A stretch of 64,000 bases of DNA from Flavobacteriaceae bacterium UBA1682 (GCA_002320285.1 DCKE01000024.1:21494-85493), one strand, 5' to 3'. Positions 46,449-55,845 are shown, counted from the first letter of the stretch. The notes: generated by a model from the sequence alone, not told the origin. Numbers and translations are program-made.

Positions 46449-47159
46449 TTAAAATTGTAATTTAGTCCACATCCAGTTCTTGGTGTCGATCATTAGTAAT
46501 TCATTATTTAAATGGGGTAAATCGACGATCACTTTGATCGTTTCATGTGCCATCATACTGCCGATGATACCGGTAAACGTACCTAAAACACCATTGAGGC
46601 TACAGTTTGGAACCAGTTTTGAATCTGGGGCTTCTGGAAAAAGAGCTCTTAAGTCTTTTGACCCTTGATGATTAAAAACGGCTAATTGGCCTTCAAATCC
46701 CAATATACTGCCATATATTAAGGTTTTGTCCAAATCAACACAGCTGTCATTGACTAGATATCGCGTGCTAAAATTGTCCGATCCATCAACGATATAATCA
46801 TAATTGATCAAGATTGATAAGGCATTCTCAGCGGTTAATTTCACGTTATGTATCTGTACGGTAATATGTGGATTACACGTTTTAAGTCGTTCAGCGGCTA
46901 TTATGGTTTTGTAGTTGTTGACGTCTTTTTCATGGTATAGTATTTGGCGGTGTAGGTTGTGAATTTCAACGGTATCGAAATCAACGATGCCCAATGTTCC
47001 AACTCCACTAGCAGCTAAATATAGAGCGACAGGACAGCCTAATCCTCCTGCACCAATAATTAAAACACGGGCTTGTTTGATTTTCGTTTGCCCCAAAACA
47101 CCTACCTCTTCCATAGCCATTGGTCTGTTGTATCTTAAAAAATCGGAAGTGTTTATCAT
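46449..47159 (-). CDS. thiF: ThiF/MoeB-family adenylyltransferase
   Basis: Start set at ATG 47159 (MINTSDFLRYNRPMAMEEVG), which gives the family N-terminus; the longer frame would overlap thiH by 41 bases. The ATP site is VLIIGAGGLGCPVALYLAASG. It activates the C-terminus of ThiS as an acyl-adenylate. The Cys in VPNCSLNGVLG matches the one forming the persulfide link in E. coli ThiF. The usual zinc CxxC pairs are absent (SKDLRALFPEAP where CxxC is expected), so this is a zinc-less variant. It is the last gene of the thi operon. Confidence 0.85.
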   Translation of the reverse strand: MINTSDFLRYNRPMAMEEVGVLGQTKIKQARVLIIGAGGLGCPVALYLAASGVGTLGIVDFDTVEIHNLHRQILYHEKDVNNYKTIIAAERLKTCNPHITVQIHNVKLTAENALSILINYDYIVDGSDNFSTRYLVNDSCVDLDKTLIYGSILGFEGQLAVFNHQGSKDLRALFPEAPDSKLVPNCSLNGVLGTFTGIIGSMMAHETIKVIVDLPHLNNELLMIDTKNWMWTKLQF

Positions 47160-47202
47160 TTTGTTTTGAGGTTTGTATGAAATAAAAGTATGTGATTCTG
47201 GG

Positions 47203-48312
47203 CTATATAAAGGAGCGGTCCCAGTCTTTCCAAATGGGTTCATAACCCTTGTTTTTTATTAAGGTTGTTATTTCTTGAGTAGTTCTGTTATCACATATTT
47301 CGAATTGCTCTAGAGATGTCTGATCGACAGCATACCCACCGGGATTTGTTTTTGAACCGGCACTCATGCTGGTGGTTCCTAAACGGATGATGTGATTTCG
47401 CAACTGTTCGCTTTCCCGGGTGGAAATGGATATTTCCAAATCCTCATTCCAAATTCTGTAAGCACAGATCAGTTGTACGAGATCTTTGTCATTCATGATA
47501 AAATTGGGTGCTACAGTTCCTTCTGCAGGACGCAGTCGGGGGAAGGACACGGCATATTTAGTTTGCCAATAGGTTTTTTGTAAATAGTCGATATGCAGGG
47601 CATTAAAGAAACTATCGGTGCGCCAATCTTCCAGACCGAGTAAAACTCCTAATCCGATTTTGTGTATACCTGCTGATCCAATGCGATCGGGAGTATCTAA
47701 TCGGAATTCAAAATTGGATTTTTTGCCCTTGGGATGGTATTTTTTATAGACGGACTTATGATAAGTTTCTTGATAGACCAATACCGCATGAACACCGATT
47801 TGACGTAATCGGCGGTATTCGTCCAAAGATAACGGTTGTACTTCAATTGAAATATTAGAAAAAGTCGGTTTGATCAATCGAATGGCCTCTTCGAAATAAT
47901 TGATATTGACCGTATAATTTGCCTCACCGGAAACCAACAAAATATGATCATACCCCTGTGATTTAATCGCGGCTATTTCCAAATTAATTTCCTGTGGATT
48001 TAAGGTTTTTCTTGCAATGCGATTATCCATACTAAAACCGCAGTAGGTACAGATGTTTTGGCATTCGTTGCTCAAATACATCGGAGCAAACATCTGTATG
48101 GTTTTACCGAATCGCTTTTGGGTCAATTGCTGACTGATTTGTGCCAATTGTTCTAAAAAAGGTTGAGCTGCAGGAGAGAGTAATACCAGGAAATCATCGA
48201 GAGATTTTTTGGATTTATTTAGACTGTGCTGTACTTGTTCTGGCGTTGAAGAATAAATTTTATTCTGCACATCGTCCCAGTCAAATTGTTCTAGAATTGT
48301 ATTGAAAGCCAT
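47203..48312 (-). CDS. thiH: 2-iminoacetate synthase (radical SAM)
   Basis: Starts at ATG 48312, overlapping the thiG stop. The radical-SAM motif is CQNICTYC (CxxxCxxC), which binds the iron-sulfur cluster. ThiH cleaves tyrosine to dehydroglycine and p-cresol, supplying the glycine-derived part of the thiazole under anaerobic conditions. It also has GLEDWRTDSFFNALH and SAGSKTNPGGYA, typical of ThiH. At about 369 residues it has normal length. Presence of ThiH, with no ThiO seen, suggests an oxygen-sensitive route. Confidence 0.94.
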   Translation of the reverse strand: MAFNTILEQFDWDDVQNKIYSSTPEQVQHSLNKSKKSLDDFLVLLSPAAQPFLEQLAQISQQLTQKRFGKTIQMFAPMYLSNECQNICTYCGFSMDNRIARKTLNPQEINLEIAAIKSQGYDHILLVSGEANYTVNINYFEEAIRLIKPTFSNISIEVQPLSLDEYRRLRQIGVHAVLVYQETYHKSVYKKYHPKGKKSNFEFRLDTPDRIGSAGIHKIGLGVLLGLEDWRTDSFFNALHIDYLQKTYWQTKYAVSFPRLRPAEGTVAPNFIMNDKDLVQLICAYRIWNEDLEISISTRESEQLRNHIIRLGTTSMSAGSKTNPGGYAVDQTSLEQFEICDNRTTQEITTLIKNKGYEPIWKDWDRSFI

Positions 48313-48313
48313 T

Positions 48314-49084
48314 TTAATCAAATAAAAATGAAGTTAAGGGACTGGAAGCATGGGCATAGTTTAGACGAGGTGCTAGTGTAGCCTTAAAAGCTTGACGACC
48401 AGCAATAACGGCCAAACGAAAGGCGTTAGCCATGGCAACGGGATCCTTAGCTGTAGCAATGGCTGTATTAACCAATACAGCATCAGCACCGAGTTCCATA
48501 GCTTTTGCAGCGTCGGAAGGAGTGCCGATTCCAGCATCAACAATAACGGGTACTTTGCTGTTTTCGATGATGATCTCTAAAAAGTCGATAGTTCTCAAAC
48601 CTTTATTAGAACCGATTGGGGCCCCTAAGGGCATAACGGCCGCAGTTCCTACGTCCTCTAGGCGTTTGCATAAAACGGGATCAGCATGGATATAAGGTAA
48701 AACGATAAAACCTAATTTTGCAAGTGCTTCTGTGGCAATGAGAGTTTCAATCGGATCGGGCAACAAATATTTCGGATCTGGGTGAATCTCTAACTTTAAC
48801 CAATTGGTTTCCATCGATTCCCGGGCTAATTGTGCTGCGAGTATGGCTTCTTTTGCATTTCGTGCACCTGATGTATTGGGAAGTAGAGATAGGGAAGGAT
48901 GTTGCAAATGTTGTAATAAATGGTCGTTCGGAGCTTCTAAATCCAAGCGTTTAAGTGCCACTGTCACCAGTTGGCTCTGCGATTTTAAAATCGCATCCTC
49001 CATCAATTGGGCAGAACCAAACTTACCCGTTCCCAAAAACAGTCTCGAGTTGAAAGTCTTATCTTGAAATTTAAATGTTTCCAT
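48314..49084 (-). CDS. thiG: Thiazole synthase
   Basis: A 256-residue TIM barrel that condenses dehydroglycine, deoxyxylulose phosphate and ThiS-thiocarboxylate into the thiazole phosphate. Visible features are FNSRLFLGTGKFGSAQLMED, LEIHPDPKYLLPDP and VPVIVDAGIGTPSDAAKAME with GADAVLVNTAIA, which form the phosphate site. The Schiff-base Lys is expected in the IHPDPK-type region by family alignment. It overlaps thiE by 14 bases, which implies tight coupling in the operon. Confidence 0.95.
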   Translation of the reverse strand: METFKFQDKTFNSRLFLGTGKFGSAQLMEDAILKSQSQLVTVALKRLDLEAPNDHLLQHLQHPSLSLLPNTSGARNAKEAILAAQLARESMETNWLKLEIHPDPKYLLPDPIETLIATEALAKLGFIVLPYIHADPVLCKRLEDVGTAAVMPLGAPIGSNKGLRTIDFLEIIIENSKVPVIVDAGIGTPSDAAKAMELGADAVLVNTAIATAKDPVAMANAFRLAVIAGRQAFKATLAPRLNYAHASSPLTSFLFD

Positions 49085-49700
49085 ATAGTAAATTGTTAAT
49101 CGTTAAAAAGGTTTGTTTTTTATCGTTGGAATTGTTTATTAAGGTAGAAAATGCGATTCCATGTACTCCACATCGGAGCAATTCGTCGATATCGTCAAGT
49201 CGAATGCCTCCAATAGCAATTATCGGTGTTGTCCAATGCATTCGAGCACATTCGGACAATACAATTTTATAGTTCGCGATGCCTAGTACGGGATCTAATT
49301 CACGTTTCGTTGCTGTAAAACGATAAGGCCCTAACCCGATATAATCACAACCCTCTCGGTTGCGCTGTATCACATGTTCCAAGGTATTGGCTGTTCCTCC
49401 AATAATTTTATTCGGCATTCGCTTTCTCGCAATAGCAATCGAAGTGTCCGACAAACCCAAATGAACTCCGTTGGCATCCAGGTCTAAGGCAATATCAATA
49501 TGGTCATTGATAATCAGGGTAGCATGATAGGGATCACACAGAAATTTTACCTTTTCTGCCGTGTGACGACGTTGTTGATGTTCGGCATTTTTAAAGCGAA
49601 ATTGTATGCATTTAATGCCTACATCCAAGGCGCTTTTAATGTTGTATAGCTGACGCTCTTCGGTTTCTCCATCCGAAATATAATGAGATTTAGATATCAT
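49071..49700 (-). CDS. thiE: Thiamine-phosphate synthase
   Basis: A 209-residue TIM-barrel enzyme that joins the pyrimidine and thiazole moieties to thiamine phosphate. It starts MISKSHYISDGET and keeps NGVHLGLSDTSIA, GGTANTLEHV, DYIGLGPYRFTATKR and PIIAIGGI, the phosphate-loop motifs. It overlaps both thiD and thiG slightly. A second, more divergent ThiE-like gene lies two genes upstream, so this copy is the likelier true synthase. Confidence 0.92.
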   Translation of the reverse strand: MISKSHYISDGETEERQLYNIKSALDVGIKCIQFRFKNAEHQQRRHTAEKVKFLCDPYHATLIINDHIDIALDLDANGVHLGLSDTSIAIARKRMPNKIIGGTANTLEHVIQRNREGCDYIGLGPYRFTATKRELDPVLGIANYKIVLSECARMHWTTPIIAIGGIRLDDIDELLRCGVHGIAFSTLINNSNDKKQTFLTINNLLYGNI

Positions 49701-50445
49701 GATAGCCTAATAATGAAGGGGTTGATTGTAAAAATTTCTCTACGTATAATTTTCCGTTATAACAGGCTTGTTTCATCGACAGTCCTTTTGCAAGTTCTGC
49801 ACTAATAGCGGCAGATAGAACGCAACCAGAACCGTGTTTTTCATATACTTTATGCACTGTAGGAGGTAGGTAAACTATATTTTGATTTTCAATGAGATAA
49901 TCCAGACCTAATGCTGTTTGATGATGGCCTCCTTTTAGTAAAACTGTTGTATATAGGCTCAATGCTTTTGCCTTTTCGATGGGATCATTACATCCGCGGA
50001 CCAAAGCTTGTATCTCGTTTATATTTGGAGTAATTAGATCGATATATTCGAGCAACTCATATAACGTATAATGACTGGGTGATGCTACAAAAGCAAAGTT
50101 GGTAGTAGATTTTAAAACGGGATCCCATACGATTTTAATGTTTGGATCGACTTTTTTAATGTGTTTTGCAAGACTATAGACGTAGTCGTAACTGGGGGTA
50201 ATTCCTATTTTAATCGCTTTGATTTCATAGGAATTCAACATACAGCTTAGGCTTGTCTCCACACTTTCTAAGTTTTGCCAAGTTATAGTAATAAAGCGAT
50301 CAGCGGTTTGTAAGGTATTGGCAGTTAGCACAGCCAATCCATAGGTTTTCAGACTTTCAAAAGTTTTGCAATCCGCTAAAACTCCTGCACCACCACTTGG
50401 ATCAAATCCAGCAATACTCAATACTATAGGACGAATTGTTGACAT
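49690..50445 (-). CDS. thiD: Hydroxymethylpyrimidine (phosphate) kinase
   Basis: A 251-residue ribokinase-fold enzyme that phosphorylates HMP and HMP-phosphate to the pyrophosphate used by ThiE. The start is SIAGFDPSGGAGVLADCKTF, the classic ThiD substrate motif. VWDPVLKSTT and the late GSGCVLSAAISAELA anion hole are present. It overlaps the ThiE-like gene by 22 bases and thiE by 11. No ThiM salvage kinase is seen in this operon. Confidence 0.94.
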   Translation of the reverse strand: MSTIRPIVLSIAGFDPSGGAGVLADCKTFESLKTYGLAVLTANTLQTADRFITITWQNLESVETSLSCMLNSYEIKAIKIGITPSYDYVYSLAKHIKKVDPNIKIVWDPVLKSTTNFAFVASPSHYTLYELLEYIDLITPNINEIQALVRGCNDPIEKAKALSLYTTVLLKGGHHQTALGLDYLIENQNIVYLPPTVHKVYEKHGSGCVLSAAISAELAKGLSMKQACYNGKLYVEKFLQSTPSLLGYHDI

Positions 50446-51002
50446 ATTTTAAAATTTTTAAATCCGTGTTCTGTGTTCCAGATTGTGCCTAATAGGGCAA
50501 AATCGTCAAAAGCAAAAGGCAGTAGGGATTGGATAGTTAATGGACTGATACCTCCTAAAGCAACGAGTTTTGTATGGTAGTTGCTTCGTTCTAATAGTTC
50601 TAGTTTCCAGTTCGTATTTACTTGGTGGTTGGTTTTAGATATGCTTGGATAAATGGGGCTGATAAAGGCTTTTTTGAAATCACTGCTCAAGCTGTTAAAC
50701 TCTGCTATGGAATGTGTTGAAGTAGAAAGACTAAGCGATTTAAAATCGGATGGATCTAATTGACTTCGCAGAGCAGTATTCCAATGAATTTGATGAATAT
50801 TAAAGTAATTGGTCAAAGTAAAATGCTGATGTAATACGATTTTTGAATGATTTTCCAATCCGATTTGTTCGAGTAATAGGCTCAATTGTTTGGCGGTTAA
50901 CTGCGGTTTGCGCAAATGAAAACAGTTTAATCCCGCTGCGAAAAGTTTTTTGATCCGTGTGATTTCGTTGGGTATTGCCGTCGGATTGGAAATGACTATC
51001 AT
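50424..51002 (-). CDS. tenI: ThiE/TenI-like protein
   Basis: A 192-residue protein of the thiamine-phosphate synthase fold but more divergent than the second copy. It has FAAGLNCFHLRKPQLTAKQL, a late KLVALGGISP, and FDDFALLGTIW, but lacks the full pyrophosphate motifs of ThiE. TenI proteins share this fold and aromatise the thiazole carboxylate in Bacillus, which would suit its place in the operon. A weakened ThiE is the alternative. It is six bases from the thiC stop. Symbol is tentative. Confidence 0.65.
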   Translation of the reverse strand: MIVISNPTAIPNEITRIKKLFAAGLNCFHLRKPQLTAKQLSLLLEQIGLENHSKIVLHQHFTLTNYFNIHQIHWNTALRSQLDPSDFKSLSLSTSTHSIAEFNSLSSDFKKAFISPIYPSISKTNHQVNTNWKLELLERSNYHTKLVALGGISPLTIQSLLPFAFDDFALLGTIWNTEHGFKNFKICQQFVL

Positions 51003-51007
51003 GATTT

Positions 51008-52831
51008 TTAGCTATAAATTTCTTTACCCGCTTCAATAAATTCGGCAGATTTGGCTTGCATGCCTTTAGCGGCTTCTTCTCTGATTTCTTGAGATATTTT
51101 CATCGAACAAAATTTCGGACCACACATCGAACAAAAATGCGCCACTTTTGCTGCGTCTGCAGGTAGGGTTTCGTCGTGAAATTCTCTGGCGGTATCTGGA
51201 TCTAGGGACAGATTAAATTGATCTTCCCATCGAAATTCAAATCGTGCTTTACTCAACATATTGTCGCGATATTGAGCTCCGGGATGTCCTTTAGCTAAAT
51301 CAGCGGCATGAGCGGCGAGCTTATAGGTTATAACTCCATCCTTGACATCTTTTTTGTTAGGTAAACCCAAATGTTCTTTTGGAGTTACATAACACAACAT
51401 CGCAGTACCATACCAACCGATCATCGCAGCGCCAATCGCCGATGTAATATGATCGTAACCCGGAGCGATATCGGTAGTCAAAGGTCCCAAAGTATAAAAG
51501 GGTGCTTCACCACAATCGCGCAATTGCTTTTCCATATTCTCTTTAATCAAATGCATCGGTACGTGACCCGGACCTTCTACCATCACTTGAATGTCGTGTT
51601 TCCAAGCAATTTTGGTCAGTTCTCCTAAGGTTTCTAATTCCGCAAACTGCGCGGCATCGTTGGCGTCTGCTATAGATCCAGGGCGCAATCCATCACCTAA
51701 TGAAAAAGCGATATCATATTGCTTCATGATTTCACAGATGTCCTCAAAATGGGTATATAAAAAGTTTTCGCGATGGTGAAATAAACACCATTTAGCCATA
51801 ATTGATCCACCTCGGGATACAATTCCCGTGACGCGTTCGGCGGTTAAGTGTATGTATCTCAATAAAACTCCCGCATGAATAGTAAAATAGGAAACTCCTT
51901 GTTCAGCTTGTTCAATCAAGGTGTCTCTATAGATTTCCCAAGTGAGATTTTCAGCTATACCATGTACTTTTTCTAAAGCTTGGTATATGGGAACTGTCCC
52001 TATAGGTACCGGAGAATTGCGAATAATCCATTCTCGCGTTTCGTGTATGTTTTTACCCGTTGATAAATCCATGATGGTGTCAGCACCCCAACGACAGGCC
52101 CATACTGCTTTTTCTACTTCCTCCTCAATGGTTGAGCTGACGGCACTATTGCCAATATTGGCATTGATTTTTACCATAAAATTTCTGCCGATAATCATGG
52201 GTTCGCTTTCTGGATGATTGATATTGTTGGGGATAATGGCACGTCCAGCCGCAATCTCCTCCCGAACAAACTCGGGGGTGATTCGCCGTTGTGGAGTACG
52301 AGCACCAAAACTGTTGCCAGTATGTTGCTGTTGCATGGCGCTGGTAGCTTGTTCAAGTTGTTCTATTTTTTGATTTTCACGAATCGCTACATATTCCATT
52401 TCTGCGGTGATGATACCTTTTTTAGCATAATGCAATTGGGTAACATTCTTATCAGATTGTGCAACTTTGGGTAAGTGTAGGAATTCGAAGCGCAAATGAT
52501 CTAACTTTTGATCATTTAAGCGTTGTTGTCCGTACTGAGAAGTAATGGAGTCTAAAATACTTACATCCTGACGATTGATGATCCATTGCTCTCTTATACG
52601 GGGAATTCCCTTTCGAATATCAATCTTGATGTTCGGATCGGTATAAGGACCAGAAGTATCATAAACAGCTACGGGCGGGTTTTTTTCTATGCCACCATTG
52701 GCCAATTTGGTGTCGTTAAGGGTAATTTCTCTAAGCGCTACTTTGATATCGGGGTACAAAAGGCCGTTTAAATAAATTTTGGTTGAATTGGGAAAAGGGG
52801 TTTGCGATATTTTGTCGTGCGTTTCTTCCAT
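51008..52831 (-). CDS. thiC: Phosphomethylpyrimidine synthase
   Basis: A 607-residue radical SAM enzyme that rearranges aminoimidazole ribotide to HMP-phosphate. It has ADTIMDLSTGKNIHETREWI, VPIYQALEK and MVEGPGHVPMHLI as substrate motifs. The C-terminal non-canonical cluster motif is CSMCGPKFCSM (CxxCxxxxC), which binds the 4Fe-4S cluster. The N-terminal extension with EQWIINRQD is the long form of ThiC. Large and first after thiS, it gives most of the pathway's iron-sulfur demand. Confidence 0.96.
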   Translation of the reverse strand: MEETHDKISQTPFPNSTKIYLNGLLYPDIKVALREITLNDTKLANGGIEKNPPVAVYDTSGPYTDPNIKIDIRKGIPRIREQWIINRQDVSILDSITSQYGQQRLNDQKLDHLRFEFLHLPKVAQSDKNVTQLHYAKKGIITAEMEYVAIRENQKIEQLEQATSAMQQQHTGNSFGARTPQRRITPEFVREEIAAGRAIIPNNINHPESEPMIIGRNFMVKINANIGNSAVSSTIEEEVEKAVWACRWGADTIMDLSTGKNIHETREWIIRNSPVPIGTVPIYQALEKVHGIAENLTWEIYRDTLIEQAEQGVSYFTIHAGVLLRYIHLTAERVTGIVSRGGSIMAKWCLFHHRENFLYTHFEDICEIMKQYDIAFSLGDGLRPGSIADANDAAQFAELETLGELTKIAWKHDIQVMVEGPGHVPMHLIKENMEKQLRDCGEAPFYTLGPLTTDIAPGYDHITSAIGAAMIGWYGTAMLCYVTPKEHLGLPNKKDVKDGVITYKLAAHAADLAKGHPGAQYRDNMLSKARFEFRWEDQFNLSLDPDTAREFHDETLPADAAKVAHFCSMCGPKFCSMKISQEIREEAAKGMQAKSAEFIEAGKEIYS

Positions 52832-52876
52832 TTTTTATAAAGTTGTTGGTGAATAATTATAAGTGTAAAATGGAAC

Positions 52877-53083
52877 TTAACCGCCTTGGGTGGCCGTTAT
52901 AATAAGAATCGAACTTCCTGACTGTAAAAAATGAGTAGCCCAAAGATCTTTCGGGATTACTCGATTGTTTACAGCGACGGCAATTCCCTGCTGATGACAA
53001 GATTTTTCAATAGCCAATAGATCGTGGATACTGATTTTTTCGAGCTCGTACGTTTTCGTTTGATTGTTAATTTGTAATTCCAT
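52877..53083 (-). CDS. thiS: Sulfur carrier protein ThiS
   Basis: A 68-residue ubiquitin-like protein ending in ITATQGG, whose terminal Gly-Gly is converted to a thiocarboxylate that gives sulfur to the thiazole. It starts MELQINNQTKTYELEKISIH and contains HQQGIAVAVNNRVIPKDLW, the usual ThiS core. First gene of the operon, about 70 bases after the TPP riboswitch. Its partners ThiF and ThiG are encoded downstream. Confidence 0.93.
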   Translation of the reverse strand: MELQINNQTKTYELEKISIHDLLAIEKSCHQQGIAVAVNNRVIPKDLWATHFLQSGSSILIITATQGG

Positions 53084-53152
53084 TCCATTTTAGATTTAGG
53101 TATCACTTTAGGAATGGCTACAATACGTGTGTGTACACGGATGAAGTCATCT

Positions 53153-53232
53153 TACTTTTTCCTACGCTAGTGTGATCTAGATCAGGTTCAAAGGGTAAAA
53201 TCTCAGCCTACATTTTTGTAGACACCCCTAAA
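53153..53232 (-). promoter_or_regulatory. TPP riboswitch controlling the thi operon
   Basis: Read leftward it has the THI-box core: GGGGTGTC, CTGAGA (53201-53206), TACCC, TGAACCTGATC (53180-53190 region) and GCGTAGG (53161-53167). These make the P2-P5 thiamine pyrophosphate aptamer. It lies between the divergent lipoprotein gene and thiS and should repress the operon when TPP is plentiful. Confidence 0.93.
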
Positions 53233-53607
53233 GCTTGAGGCAAATATACTTAAATAAACAGATTATCAAAGCTTATTGTCTTTAAATGAACATCAAAGTA
53301 CTCTAATTGAAACACCGTTAGGAGATTAGACGTTTTTTAATGAAAGTAGCGCTTACAAGGCGATTTTATTGAGTTTTGTGAAGTTTGAGTGTTAATCTAT
53401 TTGTTTTTTAAATAAATTTTTTTACTAAAAATGATTTTTTTATCTTTTATTTATGTTAATATTGATAAAATGTCTATATATTTATAACTCTAAAATGGTT
53501 TTTAAAAAGAAGTCCGGAATTTATTTTTGATGAATTATTTTAGTACTGTATCGGTTATAAAGACCTTATGATCGAACGAATTATTATTAACCAACAAATT
53601 TAGATTT

Positions 53608-54630
53608 ATGAAAAAAGTAATTTTAATGTTGATGACGATGTCGTTGATATTTACCTCGTGTAATTCAGACTCTACCGATTCGAAAGATCAAGGAGTAAAC
53701 CGTTCAGAAGCTACAGTAAGTCCTGGACTAAAATCTCTTAGAGATAAAGCGTTGTCTGATATCAACTCCGGAGGAAAAATAATTTACAGTTCCAGTAAGG
53801 GTGCCGTGTTTTATTCAAAACTTAAATCGAAATCCCACATTATTATTCCGCCTTATGCTATAACAACGAAGGAAGGGAAAGATATCGATGGAGAAATTGA
53901 AATTGATTTTATTGAGATTTTTAGTAAGGAGAAAATGGTAGTGGCCAACAAACCTACCATGGCGCAGGTTTCCAGTAAAACAAGAGATTTGTTAGTTACA
54001 GGAGGGGAGTTTTATTTGGATGTTAAATTCAAGGGGGAACAAGTGGTTATCGTAAAGCCCATCCAAGTAAATGTAGATACATCCAATTCAAAAGCTGATC
54101 CAAATGGCATGGCATTGTGGAATGGAGTGATCGATACCAATGATAATTTAACATGGAACACAGCTCCTAAAGACGAATTGAGTTTTAATAATGATGGGAC
54201 TATATTCAACGTTAAAGAGAGTGGTGGATTTTACGATGTTTTTGTAAAGAGTTCCGCTAATTTCGGCTGGTGTAATATCGATAAATTACTAAAACAAGAC
54301 GGGCCTAGAACCACCGTTCACGTACAAGTACCCTTAGCTTTTAATCACACAAACTCGGCGACCTATATAGTAATAAAAGGACAAACGAATGCACTTTTTC
54401 AATTGTATACTTTTGATTCCTCTAACAATACTTTTGGCGATGATTATCCGGTGTTACCAGTGGGATTAGATTGTTATATTGTCTTTGCAGGAGAACAAAA
54501 TGGAAACTATATCTATAGTATACTGCCTACTACACTTCAGAATAATGCGAGTTACTCGGTGCCAGCTAGTAGCTTAATTACCACTACGAACTACCAACAG
54601 TTGGAAGCGGCAATACAAGCTTTACCATAG
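53608..54630 (+). CDS. Lipoprotein of unknown function (340 aa)
   Basis: A lipobox (LIFTSCNSDSTD) follows the signal peptide. The rest is beta-rich, with a stretch that looks like a ZU5/Ig-like surface domain (IIPPYAITTKEGKDIDGEIE) and Ser/Asn-rich patches. I do not assign a family. It is divergent from the thi operon, with 524 bases between starts that also hold the TPP riboswitch, and it ends at a clear intrinsic terminator. Apart from the riboswitch the intergenic DNA shows nothing I recognise. Confidence 0.7.
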   Translation: MKKVILMLMTMSLIFTSCNSDSTDSKDQGVNRSEATVSPGLKSLRDKALSDINSGGKIIYSSSKGAVFYSKLKSKSHIIIPPYAITTKEGKDIDGEIEIDFIEIFSKEKMVVANKPTMAQVSSKTRDLLVTGGEFYLDVKFKGEQVVIVKPIQVNVDTSNSKADPNGMALWNGVIDTNDNLTWNTAPKDELSFNNDGTIFNVKESGGFYDVFVKSSANFGWCNIDKLLKQDGPRTTVHVQVPLAFNHTNSATYIVIKGQTNALFQLYTFDSSNNTFGDDYPVLPVGLDCYIVFAGEQNGNYIYSILPTTLQNNASYSVPASSLITTTNYQQLEAAIQALP

Positions 54631-54651
54631 AAAGTTGTTTTTTTGATTTTT

Positions 54652-54690
54652 AAAAAATGCACTCATCGCTAAGGATGGGTGCATTTTTGT
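54652..54690 (+). terminator. Intrinsic terminator after the lipoprotein gene
   Basis: AAAATGCACTCATC pairs with GGATGGGTGCATTTT, with a small loop and a T tail. Confidence 0.85.
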
Positions 54691-54693
54691 TTA

Positions 54694-54966
54694 TTAATCA
54701 TAGCGTTGTTCGCTTGGCTGATTCGATAGGTTGACACTTAAATCATGATGAATTCGATTTGTGATAGTTAAAGAAGTACGAATCACATATGGTACTAAGG
54801 CTAATTGTGCATTTGCGTAAATGGGTACAGGAGTAGGGACTTTAATTTCATAATGTAAAGTGAAACTTTCATGACTAGGCGACTGAATTTGAATTATATT
54901 ACTGAAATTTGCTGTTTTAAAATAAGGTATTTTATTTTCTTCATCCTCGCTAAGGAACTTGCATCG
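54694..54966 (-). pseudogene. Degraded ORF upstream of the EamA gene (about 90 codons, no start)
   Basis: Leftward, an open frame of 90 codons (with KVPTPVPIYANAQLALVPYV and a polar C-terminus) runs to a TAA at 54694-54696 but has no start codon. An ATG at 54976 opens MKLTMQVP in another frame and hits TAG, so a small frameshift near 54960 would join the two. It may be a broken small gene or chance. I do not recognise a family. Confidence 0.35.
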
Positions 54967-55005
54967 TTAACTTCATTTTTCTAGTGTTTATAAATAATCT
55001 CGTCA

Positions 55006-55845
55006 ATGAAAAAAACAAATAGTGCTGTTTCTGCAGCCTTATTGTCAATGGTTTGTGTGCAAGGCGGTGCATCGATTGCCAAGCAACTTTTTCCTGCTGT
55101 GGGAGCCATAGGAACCAGTACGTTAAGAATTGGTTTGTCTGCAATTATATTGACGCTGATCAATCGTCCGAAATTTTTTAGTTTCACCAAAAAGCAGTGG
55201 TTGTATAGTGCGATGTACGGTATTGCAATTGCGGCTATGAACCTAATTTTTTATATGGCGATTCAGCGAATCCCTTTGGGTTTAGGTGTAACGGTGGAAT
55301 TCATAGGCCCCTTATTTTTAGCCCTGTCCTTGTCGAGACGGTGGATGGATGTGGTTTGGGCATTACTCGCTGGGTTAGGGATACTATTTATAGTGCCTTG
55401 GCAGAGTAATGACGTGGATTTGTTGGGATTGTTTCTGGCTTTCCTCGCAGGAGCTTTTTGGGCTGCATACATCGTTATGGGGGGGAAGGTAGGTTCAGTT
55501 ATGGAAGGTAAAGATGCAGTGACCACAGGAATGTTATTTGCGGCATTGCTAATCGTACCTTTCGCTATTTGGGATGGTGCCGTGTTTAATTTAACACCCT
55601 TACTTTTCTTAAAAGGTTTGGGAGTAGCGGTCTTATCCAGTGCATTGCCGTTCTCATTAGATATGGTTGCTTTAAAACGACTTCCTGCAAAAACCTTTAG
55701 TGTATTGACCAGTATGCAACCCGCTTTTGCGGCTTTCTCTGGATTGATCTTTTTATCTGAACAGCTCACTCTTATGCAATGGGTCTCGATAGCATGTGTA
55801 ATTTCAGCGAGTATCGGAGCTACGGTTTTTAGCAAACAAAAGTAA
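55006..55845 (+). CDS. EamA-family (DMT) exporter, RhtA-like
   Basis: A 279-residue transporter with ten predicted helices in two EamA repeats. The N-terminal part has VQGGASIAKQLFPAVGAIGT and IPLGLGVTVEFIGPLFLAL; the C-terminal one has LPAKTFSVLTSMQPAFAAFSG, motifs typical of the RhtA group that exports threonine and homoserine. Substrate remains inferred. It is monocistronic, preceded by a broken leftward ORF and followed 120 bases later by an aminopeptidase gene in the same direction, so peptide and amino acid flow could be linked. Confidence 0.82.
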   Translation: MKKTNSAVSAALLSMVCVQGGASIAKQLFPAVGAIGTSTLRIGLSAIILTLINRPKFFSFTKKQWLYSAMYGIAIAAMNLIFYMAIQRIPLGLGVTVEFIGPLFLALSLSRRWMDVVWALLAGLGILFIVPWQSNDVDLLGLFLAFLAGAFWAAYIVMGGKVGSVMEGKDAVTTGMLFAALLIVPFAIWDGAVFNLTPLLFLKGLGVAVLSSALPFSLDMVALKRLPAKTFSVLTSMQPAFAAFSGLIFLSEQLTLMQWVSIACVISASIGATVFSKQK

